Source: Adiantum capillus-veneris
Taxonomy: Eukaryota; Streptophyta; Polypodiopsida; Polypodiales; Pteridaceae
Reading direction: 5' to 3'
Assembly (NCBI GenBank): GCA_014529385.2
Contig: CM043968.1
Location: 29,201,013 to 29,265,012 of the forward strand
Length of the DNA: 64,000 nt
The translations under genes and the position numbers were made by a program. Below the pieces are notes generated by a model, which saw only the letters and a list, made by a program, of their open reading frames with translations, made no database searches and had not been told where the DNA came from. How positions within the stretch are numbered: position 1 is the first letter of the stretch; each line of letters begins with the position of its first letter. Below, one piece after another: positions 34,544 through 46,050 of the stretch.

Positions 34544-35627
34544 GTAGGTCACAATTTCATTCAAGTTGTTTAATTTAACATTGCACACGTTTAGCTAGGA
34601 AGAACATATCCCCAAACATGTTGGAGAAATCCGACGGAAACCTCGGCATTGGATTCATTTGTACATTAAAGTCTAAAGTGGGAAAGAAATGATTGATGGA
34701 TATACTGTTTGAAATAGCAAAGAATGTTTGATAGGGAAAATTTACTCGGCATGTTCATTCTATTTCCAATGTTGAACTAATCATGAACCCCCTCCTGATC
34801 ACAGGGGGCAGAGTTCCTAGTTAAGGGCTCTTGAATCCACGACTACTGATTAAGCGGTGGATACCCACGTCTTCTGGTTAAGCGGTGGGAACCCACGTCT
34901 TGCTTTCTATGCGGTGGGAATGTCCATGTCGTGCTTTCTATGCGGTGGATATACCTAGTTGTATGGGCAGCTAGGCGACAACGGGAGGAGTAAACTCTCC
35001 TTGGAGGGGGGATGTTGTACCTCCAGAACATTGGAATTTTAATGAATAAGTTTGAGTAGAATTTTTACGAGAGTACTGTCTTGGTCCCGCTTTGCAATAC
35101 TGGTTGAAGGGCTGTCTTAACGAACCCTGTGAATTGGAATCTAATCAAGGAACTTATATGTTGAACAACCATCGTGGTAGTAATTAGGACACACAAGGAA
35201 GTGTGAGTGTGGGGGTGGAAGGTGGGGGCTTGGCTCAGGTTGCCAATGCCTATGAGAAGGGTGGTCTCGATTGGTCGGGAACTCTCTGTCCCCATAGTGT
35301 TATAAATCGACACTAGTATTACTCATTGCCCCTAGAGCAGCGAAGTCTCAAGTGTACGTGCCTCTGAAACATGGGAAAAAAGGCACTCGGGATTTCTCTC
35401 CTCTTGGAAGGTGGGTCTTAGGATCGCTAGATAAGTTAATCACGCTTCCCCTGCGAGGTGGAGCTAGATCTTGTTGCTAGTTGGCTTGAACTCGATTCAC
35501 TTTGTGATGAGAGATCGTCCGCTAAATGAACACTGAACCACTTTGTTTGCTTCCGCTATATGTCTAGTGGCCACCAGGTTTACCATCAGATCCGTCGTTT
35601 GAGACGGCGGGGTGGGGACCTCACACC

Positions 35628-35639
35628 TGGTATCAGAGC
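35628..35639 (+). promoter_or_regulatory. G primer-binding site
   Basis: TGGTATCAGAGC two bases after the 5' LTR; complementary to initiator tRNA-Met. Confidence 0.93.
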
Positions 35640-36127
35640 TATAGGTTTACGAACTGGAAAATGATGTTGTTTGGATTTTTTTTAAGGGATAGTAGGATAG
35701 CTCGTACTCAAAGCTTGAGCATGATGTTTCCCAGAATAATGACATTGGATTTGTGTAGTGGATTGTCTCCTGAGTGATGTTAAAGAGTTTTACTCGTTGA
35801 GCTTGTTGGGATTCAGTGGATTCCACATGATGTTTTTTGAGAAGTCGTTGGTGCAACTAGTGCTGTGGGCAGGTAGCCTGTTGATGCACATAAAGTTATA
35901 AGTATGGATCAAAGCTCTCGAGTAAAGTTTTTACCATTATTTATCAGACAATTTTGGATGTATTTAATGGAATTTAAACTAATGGTGGAATGGTTAAATC
36001 CTTTGTGATAGATGTACAGATTACGTAGGCTGGTTAAGCCGAAAAGTTAAATTTCTTCTTGAGTATGGAAAAGCCTACGTTCATTTGAGAAGAGTGCTAT
36101 AGTAATGAGTTTTATACCATTGGAAAG

Positions 36128-37062
36128 GCACCGCCTCCTTCTCTCTACTCGGCAGCGCAAGAGAAGAAGCTCCTCCTTAAACAAGCCCAGCCTCCACTCT
36201 TTAAGGGCGAGGGGGCAAATGTGGAGAGAGATGCGTAAGTGTGGATGGAAGCAATGGACGACTATTTCGAAGCTGCGAGAACTCAACCCGAGAACCAAAC
36301 CATGCTTTTGATGTTCCGCTTGTCTGGTGATGCCAAGATATGGTGGAAACAACATTGGAGGGACTTGGATATCAAGGGATCTTCCCAGTCATGGGAAGAC
36401 ATCAAGGCTATTGTGATGGAGCTATACTTACCACCTGCTCACAAAGCCTTGAAGATGAATTAGTTTTTCTCACTTCGACAATTGACGAATACTACTCGAA
36501 GTTCGTCACACTTCGGAGATATGCTCCTAGGATGACATTGGAACAACAAGTAGCGCGGTTCTGCCAAGGACTCATCGACCCCTTGAACAACCAACTAGAA
36601 GCTCTCAGACCAGCAACTCTGCAAGATGCCTTGCTAAGGGCCAAGCCGTTAGCTAAAGAGATTCAGAGGGCTACCCAAGATAGTCAATACTATTTGTCAA
36701 AGAGGGCCAGGACAGACGACTGGAGTAACAGACCAATCAACCCTGCATATGACCAACGTCCGGTAGTAGCTACTATGGCAGCTACCGAGTTTCCCAATAT
36801 AAGATGCTTTGAGTGCCAGGAGTATGGACATTACAAAAGCCGATGTCGAAAAAGGATTTCCCAAACATCCGGTGCTAATAATGTACCTATGAACGTCAAC
36901 GGGCGAGGTCAACCAAACGGAAGAGGAGGCCGAGGAAGAGGAAACATAGGACAAGGAAGCGGAGCTTTCGCTAATGCCGCAGTGAGACAACCAACTGTGG
37001 GTGACGTAGCTGATGAGAGAACAACTCTGTATGCTGCAACTACTAATCCTAGTGAGCAGTAA
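36128..37062 (+). pseudogene. G gag with CCHC zinc knuckle
   Basis: The reading frame around 36128-36235 gives SLYSAAQEKKLLLKQAQPPL and FKGEGANVERDA, interrupted by TAA (36236-36238), then VWMEAMDDYFEAARTQPENQ, AKIWWKQHWRDL and VMELYLPPAHKAL. A frameshift near 36450-36475 moves to the ORF ending at 37062: DEYYSKFVTLRRYAPRM, ARFCQGLIDPLNNQLEAL, knuckle CFECQEYGHYKSRC, then a Gly/Arg-rich tail (RGQPNGRGGRGRGNIGQG). It is a retrotransposon Gag that would package RNA, with one stop and one shift. No start codon is certain; see the LTR exon. Confidence 0.85.
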
Positions 37063-37234
37063 CTCAAAGCACCAGGATCTCATCAAAGTTCAGTAGAATA
37101 GGACGCATAAAGCTAAAGATCATTCTATTATCAAAGGATGACTTTACTTTCCACAAGGGATATATGTACCTAAGTAGTTAGCATAAAATTTACCCAGATG
37201 TATTCTTGACATGAGGACATCTCAAATTCTTCAC

Positions 37235-37245
37235 GTTGGGGAGGA
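37235..37245 (+). promoter_or_regulatory. G polypurine tract
   Basis: GTTGGGGAGGA immediately before the 3' LTR; the expected plus-strand primer. Confidence 0.75.
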
Positions 37246-37814
37246 TGTAAGGTCTCCGACCCCTAAAAGAGCACCATTGTACCATGAAAAGATCATAATG
37301 GAAAAAGTTACTATTTTTAGCAGTTTTCCAAATTCTGTCAGTGCCCTGATGTTCAGAATGTTATAAAGCTTCAAAATGTGAATTAAAATAATTTTTGTAA
37401 AAAAATTCCAAAAATAGTAAGTTTTTGGTCACCCGACCCGTCCAGTTTTGACCGTCTCGAAAAACTGCACCCATACCCCGAAATTTGAAAAAATGCATTT
37501 TCGGACCCCGGGGGCTGCTAAATATGACAGGTACTCGGACCAGTACGCCTTAGTTAGAGCTTAGTAAAGCAATTTACGGCATCAAATTCCGACTCGTATG
37601 GGCCGTTTTAGCCTAAAACCAATTTTTCTCAAGTTGTGCGTGGACGAATCGAGGCTCGAGGCTGTGTGGGAGCAGGTTCCAGGTCACTCTGAGCCAGCTT
37701 TAGCAGCTAGGGGGCGCCCTCTTGTCTTGTGGGAGTTGTAGGAGAGTTTCCAAGCTAGAGAGTGGGTGTGAGAGCCAGTTAAACTAGCTAACTGGACACT
37801 TGGTGGGAAGGTAA

Positions 37815-38017
37815 CTAGACTTGCCAATGCATGGAGTGAGTGCTCACTCAGATGCTTATAGCAACTAGCTTCGATTTTCAGCCTTGAGGAGCCTATTTAA
37901 AGGTGTGCTCACACACACACACACCTAGACTTGCCAATGCATGGAGTGAGTGCTCACTCAGATGCTTATAGCAGCTAGGTTCGATTTTCAGCCTTGAGGA
38001 GCCTATTTAAAGGTGTG

Positions 38018-38034
<17 letters not shown>
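37815..38034 (+). repeat. 110-bp tandem duplication including the TATA-like box
   Basis: Unit starts CTAGACTTGCCAATGC at 37815 and 37925. TATTTAAA occurs in both (37894-37901, 38004-38011). A CA microsatellite (38021-38059) follows the second. The 5' LTR has one unit. Confidence 0.92.

Positions 38035-38059
<25 letters not shown>
38021..38059. repeat. (CA)n microsatellite in G 3' LTR
   Basis: About 19 CA dinucleotides just after the second TATA-like box. Confidence 0.95.
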
Positions 38060-38061
<2 letters not shown>

Positions 38062-40160
38062 CTCACACACACACACCCAGTACACACACACACACCTTGG
38101 GGAGGTGCTGCCGACACACACAATTTTTGAAGAAGAAGCAAAGGAGGGAAGTGCTGCCGGATTCTTGTCTCGAGAACTCATTTGGATCAGAAAATCGAGA
38201 GGATTTTCAGCCCCTAATCACGGTAATCATGATTTAATTTATGCTCTTCTGTAGTTCTCTTCATCATTTTCTTAATTCCTCGTCTACTATGCTTAATCCT
38301 AGCTATAATTCCCAATAGCTGCTCTCTAATTCTCCATATCTATATTCCACTACATAATCATCATCTAATAGCTAATTATGCAGCCATTCATCACTCTTGA
38401 TCAATGATTAATACATGATTATAAAAGATTTCTCTCTCTAGGCAGCATAGTTATTAATTGTCAAGACGGTAATGATGTAGATTTTGCTCAAATTTATTCT
38501 TTTCCCACATAATATTGTTGTAACTAAGTTAGATTCAATTTTCTCATACATTAAGATGTGATTAAGGCAAAACTAATCCATCATTAAGCCACTAAGAAGA
38601 GAATTTTCTCTCACCTATGCATGCGGTAATTTTGCATCTTTCTAATTGCACTAGGAAAGTGATTGAGCTTGCTTAATTCATTTTTCTTGTAATTTGATTA
38701 GTAAAATTCTGAAATTCTTAATCATCTAAGCCAAGTGATTAACTTTAGAGCCGGTTCCCATGGGACAAGTAAAGTATTACTCATAAAAATTACTATGTCT
38801 CGAAGGGAAAAATCTAACCCTCTCGTATAAGGGGGATTGTTCAATGATTCTAATCTATCATTTGGATTTTTATGATGCTCTCGGACCTTAGCTCTTTTCT
38901 TCAAGTTTATCATTTAAAGTAGTGAGTATAAAATAGCCCCGGTTAAGAGAACTCGCTTCGATGGTGCCCACGACCGCGAGGCGAAAATGAGCAATGTGAA
39001 TGGAAAAGGAAAAGCTCCCATGGACGAACAAGCACCGGCCATCTCACGAGCCATTGACGAAGAAATGGAATAGGTAGGTCACAATTTCATTCAAGTTGTT
39101 TAATTTAACATTGCACACGTTTAGCTAGGAAGAACATATCCCCAAACATGTTGGAGAAATCCGACGGAAACCTCGGCATTGGATTCATTTGTACATTAAA
39201 GTCTAAAGTAGGAAAGAAATGATTGATGGATATACTGTTTGAAATAGGAAAGAATGTTTGCTAGGAAAAATGTACTCGACATGTTCATTCTATTTCCAAC
39301 GTTGAACTAGTCATGAACCCCCTCCTGATCGCAGGGGGCAGAGTTCCTGGTTAAGGGCTCTTGAATCCACGACTGCTGGTTAAGCGGTGGATACCCACGT
39401 CTTCTGGTTAAGCGGTGGGAACCCACGTCTTGCTTTCTATGCGGTGGGAATGTCCATGTCGTGCTTTCTATGCGGTGGACATACCTAGTTGTATGGGCAG
39501 CTAGGCGACAACTGGAGGAGTAAACTCTCGTTGGAGGGGGGATGTTGTACCTCCAAAACATTGGAATTTTAATGAATAATTTTGGGTAGAATTTTTACTA
39601 GAGTACTGTCTTGGTCCCGCTTTGCAATACTGGTTGAAGGGCTGTCTTAACGAACCCTGTGAATTGGAATCTAATCAAGGAACTTATATGTTGAACAACC
39701 ATCGTGGTAGTAATTAGGACACACAAAGAAGTGTGAGTATGGGGGTGGAAAGTGGGGGCTTGGCTCAGGTTGCCAATGCCTATGAGAAGGGTGGTCCCGA
39801 TTGATCGGGAACTCTCTGTCCCCATAGTGTTATAAACTGACACTAGTATTACTCATTGCCCCTAGAGCAGCGAAGTCTCAAGTGTACGTGCCTTTGAAAC
39901 ATGGGAAAAAAGGCACTTGGGATTTCTCTCCTCTTGGAAGGTGGGTCTTAGGATTGCTAGATAAGTTAATCACGCTTCCCCTACGAGGTGGAGCTAGATC
40001 TTGTTGCTAGTTGGCTCAAACTCGATTCACTTTGTGATGAGAGATCGTCCGCTAAATGAACCCTGAACCACTTTGTTTGCTTCCGCTATAGATCTAGTGG
40101 CCACCAGGTTTACCATCAGATCCGTCGTTTGAGACGGCGGGGTGGAGACCTCATAATTCT

Positions 40161-40583
40161 ACTCTCTTGGTTATTGTGATCCATGTTAATTAACTTACAT
40201 GTTTACTTAGTTATGCTTTGGCAATTCAAAACCTTAGTTGCTACTCCTCCTAGCCTTTGAAAATAGGCACTTAAGTATCTACATCCACGACTCAAATTGG
40301 TTAACTATAGAAAGTAGTGTAGTGAGTCTAACATAGCGAAGTTTCCGAGGGATAGCTCCTTTCGGACTTCTTATGGCTCAATAATGGTAAAGTCGTAGGC
40401 AAGTCTAAAAAGACTCTATTATTAAGTCCAAAGCTCCCGAGGTGTGCATTATATTTCACATAGTGGGCTCAACAAAACCAATAAGACATCCCAGGTCCAC
40501 TTACCCTAATATAATTAACAAAATCAACCATATATAGGCTACTTAAGGACCTATCTTCTTAAGCAAGAAAAGAGAAACCAAAT
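40161..40583 (-). other. B2 untranslated leader and gag start
   Basis: Matches the B1 leader (17040-17455) closely. Apart from the first gag codons (up to 40184) I see no coding content. Confidence 0.8.
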
Positions 40584-40595
40584 GTTCTGATACCA
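40584..40595 (-). promoter_or_regulatory. B2 primer-binding site
   Basis: TGGTATCAGAAC on the minus strand, one mismatch from the B1 site, one base from the LTR. Confidence 0.85.
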
Positions 40596-42045
40596 ATGTA
40601 ATGGAAATGGCCTATGAACTTTGAGAGTAGCGGAATTAGGAAATTAGGTGAAGCACTTTTGAGAGATTACTTTGTGAGCATAGTGGGTGAACTTAATTGA
40701 TGGTAGCAGCATAAACATGGTACTTAGTTAACTTGGCATGAACAATACTTTTGCAAGAAAGAGAGTTTAGAGAACATATAGTTGAGGACCGGATTCATAT
40801 GGAGTCGGTCCCCCCTCCAATAGGCATTTGTATTATAGTTTCTCCCATCAAGAGAGACTTTGTACAATATAATCTTTGTGTTCCTTGTGACCTACGTGAT
40901 GCAATGAATGTGAGATCCCCAACCCGCCAATGCCAAGATCGGGATGGGATCCTTGACAGGTCTTTAGGTGTGATAAAAATCGGAGTCTCTAAACAAGAAA
41001 AATCCAAGGAATAGACCTTTACCATTGACAATGGCTTCGGTCTATATCCTTAGAAGAAGACCTAGTTCTGTCGCGCAGCCGAAACGAGACAACGTATTAA
41101 AAGTCCCAAAAACTATTTCGGCCCTATAACTTCCACAAATTTAGCTAAGGTATCCTCAACCAACGCTTTTCCCCCTAACATATGTGAAGGCACAGCCGAT
41201 GGTATATTCCTCTTCTAAGTGAAGAAGTTTTCTAAACGTTTTAGTGCGCAGGGATGGATAGTTACCTGACTAATCAGGTCCACCCGTCCTTGATTGACAA
41301 CCTTAGTCAATCCCCAGTTACCACCCCGCACTCACACATGATTCATTTGTTATTCAATCACTACCACGTTCTTATCACAATTAAAATAATGATTTATTTT
41401 ATCTTTCATAACCAGATTTCATTAAAACAGCCCTTGAAAACAATATTGAAAACATTATTTTTGCAAACAGACATCTTTAAACTTAATACAGTGTATTGTC
41501 AATCAAAACATTATTCATAATAACCATGACCATTACTCTTCTTGTTTCAAAACCACCTAAGGGTGAAAAAACGGCACCCATTCCTTATTCACAATCCGGA
41601 GTGGATAAACCCCCACCCAAGGTTCTGGGTGCCCATCCACCAAACCAGTTGCCCATACAACTGGTCGACTCCCTTAGGATACAAACAGTATCCTAACTTA
41701 TGTAGAAACATCAAGACATGAACAGAGTAGAAACTCATTGTTCATGGGGGTAACCAAATTATCCGTGGCTGAAAAGCCATCATTATCATCAATTTATAGC
41801 GAGGAGTCGTAGGTGTCTTGAGACAAGTTGTCTTAAGGATGATCAACCATATCTTTCCTAATTCAACCAGTTTTAACACAAAAAATTATTTTCTACTTTA
41901 TAAACAAATGCACGTTGGAAGTTACCTTCCGTTTTTGTTGGTCAATTATTCATTTTTTATTCTTACTCACTCCTTACGTATGCAATGCTAACTTATAAAA
42001 GAACTTAAACTATTAAAAGACTTAATTGAATAATAGGAAACCCAC

Positions 42046-42207
42046 CTAGGACTGATCGGCCATCTGCTGCTGCTATTGTGGCGCCTGAAGACTCTCCTCT
42101 GTAGGCCTACTAGGCCCAGCTTCATCGTCATGCGACGCTCTAGTTCTTTTTAGAGCTCTGCCCTCATCATCATATGTAGGATTGGCTCGGGTCCTTTTAG
42201 GTGCCAT
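42046..42207 (-). pseudogene. Candidate LTR-encoded exon of D
   Basis: ATG at 42207 on the minus strand opens MAPKRTRANPTYDDE, then LKRTRASHDDEAGPS, then EESLQAPQ, a TAG and QQQMADQS. It ends at TAG|GTGGGT (exon end 42046), a splice-donor-like site. The M-x-P plus KRTR start and the donor correspond to 34403-34543 of G. The in-frame TAG inside a CAG run is a likely point mutation. Confidence 0.4.
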
Positions 42208-42744
42208 AACTTCTCATCCTTATGAAAAGGACGTCTAATCATTAAGTAAATAATTGAAAAGCTAAACTTAACCTTTGTATCCAATTTTACCCAAATCTAA
42301 GTTAAATTTATAGTCTTAATTGGTGAATTCTTGACCTAGAAATTTCTTATTTGCCTACATAGACATGATAACTTTTTCCACAGCTTCCCTAAGGGTTTTC
42401 TAAGCTTTCCAAATTTTCTATATATTTTTCCTAATTTCCCCATCGAATCTTAAGCTTGGAATCTGCTTATTTTGAGCTTAATATTTACTCTATTTATTTT
42501 CTCTCAAAGATTTCATTTCCTCAACTTTATATCACAGGTTTACACTTACTATAATTTTCCTAAAAACTTTTCACTGCAAAGTCTATTTATTTTAATTAAT
42601 CTTTTGTAAAAAATAGAACTTCTAGTCAATTATAATTTTCTAAACTCACTAATTAACTATGGTATAATTATCACAAGTAAAAAATGATATTTTTAACCTC
42701 TGGATTATCCTATTATTTTTCAACTTAATTATCTAAAAATTCCA

Positions 42745-44200
42745 TCTTTAATTTTCAGCTAAAATTAGTATAATTTGACTTAAATAAATATCTATACTGC
42801 TTTTCTAATGTTGACATAGTTATCACGGCCTTTTTATCACGTAATCTAGCTCTGATAAATAGCATGTAACCATATAGCATGATTTACTAATTTTCCTCTT
42901 TAGTTTTCAGCTAGAATTAGTATAATTTGACTTAGATAAATATCTATACTAAGTTTCTAACATTGAAATAATTATCATGGCCTTTTTATCATGTAATCTA
43001 AATCAAATAAATAGCATGTAATCATATAGCATGATTTACTAATTTTCCTCTTTAGTTTTCAGTTAGAATTAGTATAATTTGACTTAGATAAATATCTAAA
43101 CTAAGTTTCTAGCTTTGACATAATTATCACGGCTTTTTCATGACGTGGTACAGCTATGAAAAATAGCATGTAATCATTTAACATGATTTACTAATTTCTC
43201 CATTTACTTTTTATCTAACATTAGTATAATTTGACTCAAATAAATATATATATTAAGTTTCTAGCCTTAACATAATTATCAAGGATTTTTCATGATGTAA
43301 TATAGCGCTCTGGTAATTATCTCAAAGATTTTTGGATTGGTTTACTATTTTCCTTATTGTATTTTTCCTTAAAAATAGTGTTTTTTTGCTCAGATAATTA
43401 GTTAAACTAATTATCTAAGGTTAAGATAATTATCATGAGTTTTATAAGATAGGTTTACATTTGATAATTATCTCAAAGCTTTTTGGATTAGTTTGTTATT
43501 TTTCACCTTGTATTTTTTCTTTAAAAAAAGTGTTTCTCTAATGAGATGATTAGTTAAACTAATTATCTGAGGTTAAAATAATTATCACCGGTTTCATAAA
43601 ATGTGTTTTTTTTTAATAATTATCTCAAAGCTTTTTGGATTAGTTTGCTAATTTCCCCCTTGTATTTTCTCTTAAAAACATTGTAATTTTGTTGAGATAA
43701 TTAGTTAAACTAATTATTTGAGGTTAAGATAATTATCATGGGTTTTGTAAGATGTTTTATTTCTCTGATAATTATCTCAAATCTTTTTGGATTAGTTTGC
43801 TACTTTTCCCCTTGTATGTTCTCTTAAAAACAGTGTAATTCTGCTGAGATAATTAGTTAAACTAATTATTTGATGTTAAGATAATTATCACGAATTTCAT
43901 AAGATGTGACTTACCTCTGATAATTATCTCAAAGAATTTTGAATTAGTTTGCTATTTTCGCCCTTTTATTTTCTCTTAAAAATAATATAATTCTGCTGAG
44001 ATAATTAGTTAAACTAAATATTTGAGATTAAGATAATTATCATAGGTTCCATTAGATGTGATTTATTTTTTTAATTATTTCAAAGCATTTTGGATTAATT
44101 TGATCATTTCCCCCTTACTTTTCTCTTAAAAACAATATAATTCTGCTTAAATAATTATAAAAATTACTCAAAAAATTAGAAGATAATTTTCTTGGCATAA
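42745..44200. repeat. 152-bp tandem repeat array, about ten copies
   Basis: Landmark ATTAGTATAATTTGACT recurs at 42764, 42916, 43068 and 43220, exactly 152 apart. The landmark GATAATTAGTTAAACTAA follows at 43393, 43545, 43696, 43848 and 44000, again 151-152 apart and in the same phase. The first four units contain ATAGCATGTAA; the later ones contain GATAATTATCTCAAAG. The array is very AT-rich and full of short inverted repeats (TTAGTTAAACTAA). Confidence 0.93.
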
Positions 44201-44590
44201 TGACAGTTTAATACAGCTCTGATAATTATCCCATCTTAATATAAATTTAATTAGTATAATTATCATTAATTTATGGTTAAAATGAGTAATTTCAGTCCTA
44301 ATATAATATAATAATTGATTAGCTTAGTATCCCTAAGCTTAATCTCAATAATCAGCAGAGAATTTTGAATTAGGAGATAATTTTAGAGTATACATAGGTT
44401 TAATCTTAAATTAATTAAGAAAAATATAAATAGGTTAAAATAGTTTTACTAATTAAAAAAGGTTAGTGCTAATTATCGTTGATTAACCAACTAGAGCTTT
44501 TCTCTCTAGTGATTTCTGCGTAGGGATCCCTCTAGATGAGAGAGAATTTGACAAGGCTCCAAGTCTGCCTAAATTGTGAAGCAAGGGGTC

Positions 44591-44600
44591 CTATTTATAG
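44591..44600 (-). promoter_or_regulatory. TATA box of solo LTR D
   Basis: CTATAAATAG on the minus strand, about 490 bp into the LTR from its minus-strand start. A close match to the plant TATA consensus. Confidence 0.6.
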
Positions 44601-45845
44601 GTTTCTGGCACTCATAAGCTCTCATAGGGTGAAAAAGGCAGTTGCTTGCAGCTCAAGCAGACCCCAGGCTCAAGATGGCGCCCTCTGCTACTAAAATTGG
44701 CTTGGGCAGGTTCATCACAGACCCACATAGCCCCCCTAGCTTTTAGAATCGATTTCTGCTATTTTTTCTGACTTTTAATGATTAAACTTGGAAATATCTG
44801 CAATTTCTAGAACTTTAGGATAAAAGTCTTTAGCAGTAATAATTACTAAAATCATTCAATTTTACTTAACTAATTAGATTCATAGTGTAACCTTTCAGAG
44901 CCCGTAACTTTTCCAGATTTTATCGGAATTCGGTTTTGAAAAATTCTAACCCTAGTAAAGCTCTGGTTACGGTTCCAAAAATACCAATATTTGCCATGGT
45001 TGGATCATTCTACAGTGTTTTCTTAACAACCAAATTAATTTGATCAGGCTTTGTATAATTTCTAAGGTTTGAAAAATTGGAAACCTTACAATGAAGATGG
45101 AAAGCTTCATGCATCACAAGCATAACATAAACTTGTAGAAAGCATTAACTATCCCAAGCCTCAGTCTTAAGGCCTCGAACACCTTCGAAGGTGGAGAGAG
45201 CTAGCGGGGAATGAGGATAGGGAAGAGGAAGAAGAAACATTTCATAGGAGCAAAACATAGTTCCTCACTTATCATTACTCTTCTTGCTAGCATACATAAT
45301 AGCATAGTAATGAAGATGGAGAAGATGGCAAGCTTAAGCATTGAAGCATGGCTCTTGGTTGGATTTGCATTCCATAGCCAAGAGTGTTGATGTATGCTCT
45401 CTCTTCTCACAAGCTTGGGGAAGGAGGTGGTGTTCCTCAACTTTCACCAAGTGAGAATGCCCTTGCCAATGAGTGTGTGTGTGGAGTATATCACCCTAGC
45501 GCCCCCCCTCCTTGCTTTGGGCGAGTGGTAGCTTTTCCACATGCTTCCATCTCATTGAACCCCTCTCCCCCTAGCCAATCACATGCAGTATGCAGTCAAG
45601 TACATGGGTAGTCCTTTGACAAGTGTACTCCTTACCCCTTAGAGAGAGAGAGAGAGAGGATATTTTGTTGGATGGAAGTAGAATCTCATTGGACCCCTCT
45701 TTAGCCCAACCAATAGCATTCAAGCACACCATGTGGTTAAGCTTAGTGAGAGTCTGACATATGTCCCATGTGCCCTTTTAGAAAAGGGGTGCCCCTTGAG
45801 TGAGTGGAAGGTTAGGTCAAATATTCTCTTAATTTTGGGACTTTT

Positions 45846-46036
45846 TGTTGGGGTATAAAGCCCATGTGGTCGCCCAGGTAAGTGGGCGGGCCGCCAGGTA
45901 TGTACACATATTCTATTGTAAAAACCTAATAAGAACTCACTATGCTCTACACATTACAGTAGAGCGAGTTCACCATATCGTCGTGCTCTTCTTCTCGCAC
46001 TCTCTCTCGTGTCGCACTTCCGCTCGTACTCCTTCA
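45846..46036 (+). repeat. C2 5' LTR
   Basis: 191 bp, TGTTGGGG...TCCTTCA. A TATAAAG occurs near its start. Confidence 0.93.
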
Positions 46037-46038
46037 AC

Positions 46039-46050
46039 TGGTATCAGAGC
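46039..46050 (+). promoter_or_regulatory. C2 primer-binding site
   Basis: TGGTATCAGAGC, two bases after the LTR; initiator tRNA-Met. Confidence 0.93.

Larger units (their letters stand above)
32846..35625 (+). repeat. G 5' LTR
   Basis: 2780 bp. Contains a TATA-like box (33497-33504), CA microsatellites (about 33522-33562), an ORF ending at a splice-donor-like site (34403-34543), an acceptor-like site GATCACAG (about 34797-34804), and three short near-repeats around GCGGTGG (34850-34950). Confidence 0.93.
32846..40155 (+). mobile_element. Element G: gag-only LTR retrotransposon with 2.8-2.9 kb LTRs
   Basis: LTRs 32846-35625 (2780 bp) and 37246-40155 (2910 bp), perfect 5-bp duplication ATTCT (32841-32845, 40156-40160), initiator-Met primer site and a polypurine tract. 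The internal region is only 1620 bp and holds a gag with a CCHC knuckle; no protease, RT or integrase is present. This matches the described TR-GAG class of non-autonomous elements. It must depend on enzymes from an autonomous relative. Ends TGTAAGGTCT...GACCTCACA match the solo LTRs at 2811-4834 and 40909-45090. Confidence 0.93.
37246..40155 (+). repeat. G 3' LTR
   Basis: 2910 bp, closely similar to the 5' LTR except for a 110-bp tandem duplication (37815-38034) and CA-run expansion. Ends CTCATA instead of CTCACA. Confidence 0.93.
32050..40184 (-). pseudogene. B2 gag N-terminus, split by element G
   Basis: The start codon is at 40184 (MDHNNQESR...), nine codons before element G. The frame resumes at 32845 and runs to 32050 with a shift: LTRLQQAMGNPTLQAEVTQQ, a Lys/Arg/Ser-rich block, then FLTYDGTFGATDKVL and SARQWWASLRGNG. 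It is the best preserved gag of the B family here. The G duplication ATTCT lies within codons for RMN. Confidence 0.85.
40909..45090 (-). mobile_element. Solo LTR D, 4182 bp, with internal tandem array
   Basis: Perfect 5-bp duplication ATGAA (40904-40908, 45091-45095). On the minus strand it begins TGTAAGGTTTCC and ends GGGGATCTCACA, close to the G LTR ends. It contains a TATA box (44591-44600), a candidate exon (42046-42207) and motifs shared with G (TTGCCCATACAACT near 41650). No primer site, polypurine tract or pol gene is seen, so it is read as an unusually long solo LTR. It could alternatively be a non-coding element of another kind, but TG...CA ends and a 5-bp duplication favour an LTR. 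Confidence 0.85.

Noticed and set aside
35065-35313. Short minus ORFs in the G LTRs (also 39598-39843) as genes
   Set aside because: They run antisense to the LTR and have no recognisable domain; conservation is due to LTR identity.
40909-45090. Helitron or other non-LTR DNA element
   Set aside because: TG...CA ends, a perfect 5-bp duplication, a TATA box and end similarity to the G LTRs favour a solo LTR; no Helitron 3' hairpin with CTRR was seen.
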